64,000 nucleotides of DNA. It comes from Taxillus chinensis (lineage: Eukaryota > Streptophyta > Magnoliopsida > Santalales > Loranthaceae). Position numbers and translations under genes: made by a program. The number at the start of each line of letters is the position of its first letter. Within the stretch, counting starts at the first letter, position 1. Below the pieces are notes generated by a model. The model saw nothing but the letters and a program-made list of their open reading frames with translations, was not told the DNA's origin and ran no database searches. The stretch is from NCBI GenBank assembly GCA_023512835.1, contig CM042088.1, forward strand, positions 35,357,664 to 35,421,663, given 5' to 3'. Positions 58,155 through 64,000 of this stretch are shown here, one piece after another.

Positions 58155-59126
58155 TATAAAATGGAAGCTTGGATTAGAAACCCTACGTCAGTTGTGCGTA
58201 CGCAGAGCTTGAAAAGGGAGAGCAATAGGTTAAAGCTTTCGGGTTCATTCTATCATTCGATCCTTCAATCCAGGTAGGTGATTTTGTTTTGATTTCTTAT
58301 TATCTTATTGCATTATCATGGTTTACTGTATCAAAGCCTTGGAAACAAAGGGGAGTCTATCGATTGATCTACAGCCAGTCACGCAAATCGTTGGTTCTAA
58401 TACAGCGTTCGAAAGGAAGGTCTATATATATATATTACATGCTCAAACGATGCCTCCACTTCCCTATACGTTCCCACGATCCGTCCCATCCCTTATACCG
58501 ATATGTTATTTCTTCAATATTATTACCATACTTTATTATTATTATTATGGCAGGGGCATTGCCAGCCCACACGGCCTGGCCTTCCTTGCATAGCAGGATG
58601 CCAGGCTGTCTGGCGACAGACTGGCCCGGCAAGAGTGACCTTGCTGCATCATTCTGGAAGGGGGCGGCAGTCCCTGTGCTGCCCCATGAGGCCAGGGGAT
58701 GCCAGCAAGTTAGGGTTGGCAGTGCCTCCTGGGCCGGTCCCTTTGGGCCGGCCTAGTTCCATTAAGCTATTCTAAAGGCTTGGTTATTACTCGAATTACA
58801 TAAGTGTATATTATTTATGAACACTTGTTGGGTTTGAGTTCATTAATTTAAAGTAATTATAGATATAGTTTAAGTTCAAATTGTTAGCTTCATAACATGA
58901 ATGATGTTTGGGCTTGATGTTGTTTATTATTTTATATATTTGAATTTAAATCGATTAGTTTAATTAAATACTATCGTTGGGTTTGTTATTAACCATTTAG
59001 TGATTTGATTTTCTTTTGTGGCACGTTATTGTTGGTTTAACAATTTGAATAAACTGCATGATATAATACTGATTGTTGGAATTATTGTTTGTCGGTTGCA
59101 TGTAGAATTGATGGTGGAATTGGTTG
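57580..59126 (+). mobile_element. LTR, family B (copy 2), 5' part
   Basis: TGTAAAGACCCGTACCTGAG onward is the plus-strand counterpart of the end of 23040-25347. Order of parts: GTGGCCTTAGCG block, degenerate TTA-rich field (57670-58030), AT microsatellite (58104-58152), GC island with GCCAGC/GCTGGC (58550-58760) and the 'actgcatgatataa' block (59053). It is cut at 59126 by family A copy 4; the 3' part is absent in the window. Confidence 0.8.
58104..58152. repeat. (AT)n microsatellite in family B copy 2
   Basis: 49-base pure AT run; copy 1 has a much shorter AT run (about 24877-24893) at the corresponding place. Confidence 0.95.
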
Positions 59127-60747
59127 TGTAAAGACTCATATTTGGGTAGTCTTGAGAGATAGTCATTCTATGGGAATGTAACTATCTGGACGGTAGTGTA
59201 GCCGTTAATGTGAGCATTTTGACCGTACTTGGGCCGATTCAAGTCGGGGTCCCGTTTGACCCGATTGTTGACTTTTCGGGGTTTATTAGTTGACTTTGCG
59301 TTTGAGCGGTCATTTGAGTGTAATAATATCTGTTTAGTGTTGTGCTCGTCATTTCGAGCGTTTGTGATAATTGGGCTCAATTTGGAGTTCGTGACCTCGG
59401 GAGGTCAATTATTGCATTCGGGTCAATTATTCTTGGAAGGTCAATGATTGGTAACAGTATATATATAATTAAGAACTGCCTTATCTCTTTAATTGCCAAT
59501 TATTGGTGCGTGCATGTTTGAGCAAGAGAGAGAGAGAAGGTGAAGAGCGTGAAGAGCTTTCTTGGCGATTTTGGGGCGATTGGAGCTCGTGGGTCGCAAT
59601 AAACCTTTCCAGGTAGGTGTCCTTAACTGTCTTATCTTGATCCTATCTTTGAATATGTGATCTGTGGTTGTATGAGTGTGTATTTTATGAGGGTTGAGAA
59701 GTCAACCATGGAAGTCTAGATTTAGATCTAGATGAATATATGATTTGTGTGTATTTTCGTTATTCTTTGTGCGAATTAGAGGCGTTTAGGACGCGTTTTG
59801 AGGTAAATATCGCAGTTTATTGCGTAAAACATGTGTTTATGAGTGTCTGGGGGTCACCTGGGTTGCTTCCAGACGAAGAAAGGCCAAAAACGACGATGAA
59901 ACGTGACCGTAGGCGAGTTTTAGAGTCGACTGGACGATCAAGAACAGGAGTCAGCAGCCTTAAGTAATCAAGACTATGGAGTCAGCGGTATGTGGAGTCA
60001 GCAGACTATGGAGGAGTTAGTCCGGATCAGTAGTCCAGGAGGAGTTAGTCCGGATTAGTAGTCCAGAGGAGTTAGTCCGGATCGTAGTCCGGATCAATAA
60101 GTCCGGAGTAGTTAGTCCGGATCGCAGTCCAGGAGGAGTTAGTCCGGATCGCAGTCCTGGAGGAGTTAGTCCGGATCAGTAGTCCTGAGTAGTTAGTCCG
60201 GATCAGTAGTCCGAGTAGTTAGTCCGGATCGTAGTCCAGGAGGAGTTAGTCCGGATCGTAGTCCGGAGCGATTAGTCCGGATCGCAAAGATCGATCCTGG
60301 AGCATCAAGTCCGTAGCATCAATCCGTAGCATTAATCCGGAGCATCAAGTCCGTAGCATCAATCCATAGCATCAATCCGGAGTAGTGAAACAGTGTTCCG
60401 CAGCAGTGCAACTGCACTGCACTGGACATTTACATTGTAAACCATTATGCCTAAGTATATACTTAAGTTACAATGTAAATAACGAAATACCCCCCATTTG
60501 GATTCAAAGAAAAATACTAAAAAAATTAATTCTCACTATTTCAAAATGTGAAAATTGGGTTTTAGTGTAAAATCTCGGAAAAACCCAAAAGTTCGTAGTG
60601 GTGAATTTTTGGAAAGTGGGGTTAGACGTCTCGGAAAAATCCCCAAAAAATCGATTATCTTAGTTATGCTATGGGAACCCAATCCGGGACTTTTGATTTC
60701 AAGAAAATAGCTACTATGGGTACTTCCTTCATAAATCAAGGATTGAG
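59127..60747 (+). mobile_element. LTR, family A (copy 4), 3'-truncated
   Basis: TGTAAAGACTCATATTTGGG (59127) through the hairpin to 'aatcaaggattgag' at 60747, where similarity with the other copies stops. 'cacttccttcataaat' is then repeated at the break (60718-60735 and 60751-60767), suggesting a short-homology rearrangement. Hairpin arms are 60428-60440 and 60468-60480 (13 pairs, perfect), with AAGTATATACTT in the loop. Confidence 0.82.
59985..60375 (+). repeat. Variable tandem-repeat zone of family A copy 4
   Basis: About a dozen modules of 24-30 bases around 'gagttagtccggatc' and 'gtagtcc', then 'agcatcaagtccgt' modules. Closely related to the zone in copy 3 (46028-46260), but longer. Confidence 0.88.
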
Positions 60748-61119
60748 AGAGCACTTCCTTCATAAATCCCGGACCGGACCGAATTGGTTCGTTTTACACC
60801 CCTTCTTTCCTGACTAGTTAACTTAGGCTTAGCTACCATTAGAAAATTTGTAATGAATGAATTTTAATTTTTTTTGCGTTATTGATTACATGATTGTATG
60901 ACTCACTCAATGTGTTCTATTACCCTCAAATGCATTAATTGCATTTTGGGATTTTACTAGGATTGAAATTAATTGCAGTCGAAAAGTCATAAATATAACA
61001 ACGAACTACTGCCTTGATGAAACGCTTAAGACGGGCTATTGTATCTGTATAAAGTCCTCTGGCAACCATAACCATCTGGCTATATGCCGAGGGAAATTAA
61101 TTACCTATTTTAAACTACA
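60748..61119 (+). promoter_or_regulatory. Upstream region of the defensin-like gene
   Basis: Unique sequence after the truncated LTR. A TATA box TATAAAG (61038-61044) lies 76 bases before the ATG and would give a leader of about 45 bases. A second TATA-like 'cataaatata' is at 60979. No other gene is seen. Confidence 0.45.
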
Positions 61120-61717
61120 ATGACTAAGTTCTTCTGCACTATTCTCTTGCTTCTTATCACCCTCAATTTGGAAGGTCAGTCTGTTCATTATATATAAATG
61201 TTTGTTAATTAATACTTTTAATGAGATTTATGATTTCTATAAAAAGCCTCCTGAGATGGCATATGTTTTGGTGTAAGCCTTTGTTACTTCTTCTTCCATC
61301 TGGTGGATTGTATATATTTTAGTTTTAGCTGTAATAATTAACATCAAACTTATGCATGCTAATTAAGGAACATTTATATTTTCTGCCAAAACTGATTCAG
61401 TGATTCTCAATGTTCAAAAACTATTATGTACACAATTTCAGAACAATTGTGACGGCAGGATTCGATGAATTTCCACATATCTACATTCATAAAACTGATG
61501 TGACTGGGATAACAGATTTGATGATTAATTTGCAGTTGATTCCTCTACAACAGTGCTGACCAAAACATGCATACAACAATGGACGTTTAGCGCCTGCAAA
61601 ACCTCTGAATGCATTTCTATTTGTCTTTCTGTGCATCAACATGGCGCCGGGTGGTGCAGATACGATCCACGTGCCAGCCAAACCAAATGTATTTGCACAT
61701 ACCCATGCTTGCGATAG
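61120..61717 (+). CDS. Defensin-like (cysteine-rich) secreted peptide
   Basis: Two exons: 61120-61174 and 61536-61717, joined by GT-AG splicing (GAAG|GTCAGT and TTTGCAG|TTGATTCC); 237 nt, 78 residues. Residues 1-19 form a signal peptide (MTKFFC then a run of Leu/Ile). The mature part has eight cysteines at 30, 39, 44, 48, 59, 70, 72 and 76, with a G-A-G-W-C element and a C-I-C-T-Y-P-C end. This is the C..C..C-x3-C ... GxC ... CxC-x3-C arrangement of plant defensin-like (DEFL) peptides, with Cys44-x3-Cys48 and Cys70-x-Cys72 able to form the cysteine-stabilised alpha-beta fold. The intron near the signal peptide/mature boundary is also typical. DEFLs act outside the cell in defence or in reproductive signalling; which applies here cannot be told. 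The first coding exon is only 55 bases, so ORF scans miss it. Confidence 0.85.
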
Positions 61718-61737
61718 AACAATGATCCAAATTTCGC

Positions 61738-61743
61738 AATAAA
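61738..61743 (+). terminator. Poly(A) signal of the defensin-like gene
   Basis: AATAAA 21 bases after the TAG stop; close, but compatible with a short 3' UTR (second AT-rich region at 61761). Confidence 0.5.
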
Positions 61744-63002
61744 ATCTATGGTGTTCACGCATATATATATATATAAGTCCCCGCATCAACGAATAACCTT
61801 CATAAGCAGTTTATGTATCATTTGAAGATTGCCCGCCCCCTTTCATATGATTAGAGCATTCCCTTTTTCAATGCATTAAGTTAGCCTCATGCTTGGTATG
61901 GTAATAAGTAGTAGCCCATATTTTTATGCGAACAAAAATGCAACAACTTCTCGGTTCTGGCTTGACATCCTTGTTCCTCTTATGATATAGAATTTGATAT
62001 ATCCTAGAACGGTGAATTCCTGGTTAAAATCACTTGGCAGCCATGACAGGCTAGCTTGCCGAGTTCAGTAAGTTGACGTAGTAAGACCGACAGCACTATA
62101 TGATGATATCAATGTTTTCTGAAACTATTATTGAAGAACTTGAATCATATAGAATAGTCAATCAGCCACGATAAATACGTAGGTTGACTCACGATTCGCC
62201 AACAGCATGCGTGATAAAGTGCATTATCACACTTATTATGACAAATCACCTCGTTCACCAAAACTAGTGAGTCAGCTCAAATAAAGAAGTTAGTTTACCA
62301 AGGTCATTCACTAACATGATGACATCAACACACTTGACAAATGACATCACCGAAGTTGATTCGGCCTATAAGCTAGGTTAACCTATATCAAAGAAAAGGT
62401 TAAATAGCCATTACCAATAGGAGTCAACCTATTCAAAACTTATCATATATTAAGGTTAACCTTCAAGGATTTATGCAAGAAAGGAGATGGCCCCAAAGTG
62501 AGTCGACTTACTTAGATAGTGATTGATGTATTAGAGCATGAAGATAATAAAATGCAATACACAATAGAAGTCACAACACAACTACTTTGCAGGAAAATCA
62601 TTCCCAAGTCTCACTTAGTGTCACAAATTTAAAGTATATATATGGCACCCATATGGTTGTACCAGTCTAGTGTATGAGGCTACTGCCTTAAGCTATCAAA
62701 TTTCTCTTTCTTCTACCATCGAAGTGACTCAGAGAGTACTCCTCGTAAAACAACTATAAGAACTTATCTCACAACATGTTCTGTATCTTATAGCTCCCTA
62801 CAATACTAAGCCACCATTCCAAGACTCCCCCCTCTAATTGTTGAATGACTAGTCTTATCCTATCTTCCTCTGAGATAGGAGGAAAAAGAAGACATATTCG
62901 ATCTGTCTTAGCCATTGCTCAATTACTATCGAGTTAGCACCTCCTTAGAACCTTATTGGTTGTTCCTTTTATAGCCTTGCCACAATGTTCTCATCCTTTG
63001 GT
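61744..63002. other. Unassigned intergenic sequence
   Basis: No gene supported. Contains recurring short words (gttgactca, ggttaacct, tcagctc) at 62030-62480 that suggest an old repeat, but termini are not visible. Confidence 0.5.
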
Positions 63003-63712
63003 AAGAACGGATCCAGAAAGTTCGGTTAGGGGGGACCGAAATATGAAGTATGTAATTCACGTTTAAAAATTATTATCTAAAACTATAATTAGTATGACCG
63101 GTTCTGAGATTTAAGAGGTCTAAGGTGATTATTAAATTAGAAGCCCTTATCCATAAATTAAATTATCAATTTTTTTTATTATAATTATATGAACAATATA
63201 AATTTTAAAAATATATATCATTGTCGAAATTATAAATTAATTTTTGATTGTTTGATGCCTTCAGAAGTTAGGCCAATATGAGATGAGCCCTGAAAGCTTT
63301 AATTTTAATCTAATTTTTTGGGGCCAACACCGACAATTAATACCATTTAAGTTAAAATTAATAACATAAAAGCATAAAAAAACTTATTAAATTATTATAT
63401 AATCAACTTAGATAACTTTTTAAAATCATATAATTAATTTACCACTATTATAATTAGTAACATGTTTATCACAAATAATATATGATAGTAAATTATATTA
63501 CTAATTAATTTTAATTTTAATTATATAAATGTAATATAAATAATTAAAATATATATAGCTATATATATTTACTTACTATTAAAATTTATAATTTTATATA
63601 ATATATTTATATATTAATTTTAATATATATAAGTTATATATATATAAAGTTAAAAAAATTTAAGGGGGGGGGGGGGGGGGGCCTCACGCCCCCCTAATTC
63701 CGTCCCTGTCCT
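63003..63712. mobile_element. Possible non-autonomous DNA transposon
   Basis: The left end 'acggatccagaaagttcggttaGGGGGG' and the right end, read in reverse ('cagggacggaattaGGGGGG'), form an imperfect inverted repeat of about 20 bases around an AT-rich core of 600 bases. Ends of the form GGGACGGAnCCAG...GGGGG are frequent in plant MITEs. The first end also resembles 'ggtggacccaggatttc' at 1565. No TSD was fixed. Confidence 0.4.
63664..63681. repeat. Poly(G) run of 18
   Basis: Eighteen consecutive G next to a CCCCCC block 8 bases away. It lies at the inner edge of the terminal repeat of the element above. Confidence 0.95.
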
Positions 63713-63864
63713 CTGGCCTCCTTAGCACTCCTTGGTTTCTTGAGGTCTCTCTCCTTTGGGGTGGAGGTGGTAGTTCCGTTTGCTATGCTGCCATCTCCTG
63801 GCACACCTCATCTATAATCTCCTCATAAATTCCATCCTTCATCTCTTGGTGATTTTATTAGCAG

Positions 63865-63995
63865 TGGGAAAACTATCTTACAGATTACAATTGTTTTGTC
63901 TACAACTGAACTAGAGTATATGGCTATTACTGGAGCTTGTAAATAAACTGTTTGGCTGAAGGGACTCTTTAATGATCTGAGTGAAGATTTGTAGA
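63865..63995 (+). pseudogene. Copia RNase H fragment
   Basis: The reading VLSTTELEYMAITGACK-stop-TVWLKGLFNDLSEDL matches the conserved copia RNase H block (ALSTTEAEYMA, EA.WL..L). The in-frame TAA and a further TAG show it is dead. It runs to the window edge; upstream RT was not seen. Confidence 0.8.
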
Positions 63996-64000
63996 TTAGT

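Noticed and set aside
58024..58225. ORFs with Tyr-Ile runs on both strands
   Set aside because: Translation of the AT microsatellite in family B copy 2.
61487..61789. Minus-strand ORF of 100 codons
   Set aside because: Shadow of the second exon of the defensin-like gene; its cysteines are antisense by-products.

Overview
This window is a piece of an angiosperm nuclear genome, most likely a eudicot. The signs are spliced genes with GT-AG introns, an AT-rich background, plant-only families (a GRAS regulator, a cysteine-rich defensin-like peptide, PIP5K-type MORN repeats) and a very heavy load of plant LTR retrotransposons. Only three host genes can be supported: (1) a GRAS-family (SCL14/SCL33-like) transcription factor at 5368-7477 (+), complete except for one extra C in a C7 run that breaks the frame; (2) a CCR4-type poly(A) deadenylase at 36744-30843 (-), for which I resolved 11 exons giving 603 codons; (3) a two-exon, 8-cysteine defensin-like secreted peptide at 61120-61717 (+). 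A decayed PIP5K MORN-repeat fragment lies at 1813-2199 (-).

The rest is mostly transposable elements. From 9.7 to 21.5 kb lies a Ty3/gypsy element with a large LTR, a primer-binding site, two successive diverged DUF7745-like ORF relics and a gag relic; it is cut at 21.48 kb and holds two solo LTRs (family A) that each keep a perfect 5-bp target-site duplication (TSD). From 21.5 to 27.4 kb are LTR remnants carrying a hAT-like MITE, a solo LTR (family B) and an internally deleted LINE. From 27.4 to 30.8 kb, downstream of CCR4, are an old LTR relic and a near-perfect 367-bp tandem duplication.

From 37.9 to 57.6 kb is a 'Russian doll' whose order can be read from TSDs. A copia gag relic was split by a family A solo LTR (38144-55445, TSD CATCA). 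That LTR was hit by a three-LTR tandem TRIM-like element (38440-40466), by a family C-like solo LTR (40839-45894, TSD CGTTT) that itself holds a family D LTR (41069-44315), and by a near-complete family C retrotransposon (47160-55111, TSD TTCTA) with two LTRs, PBS and PPT on the minus strand. From 56.5 to 60.7 kb a copia LTR, a second family B LTR and a truncated family A LTR follow one another.

The genes do not form a pathway or cluster. The unusual content is structural: the readable nesting history, a TRIM-like tandem with three LTRs, LTRs carrying different tandem-repeat arrays at the same internal position, a conserved hairpin beside those arrays, paired ACGT-core palindromes just upstream of the family C TATA box, and duplicated DUF7745-like ORFs ahead of gag. 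Family names A-E are labels used only here. All homology calls come from reading translations by eye; no database search was run.
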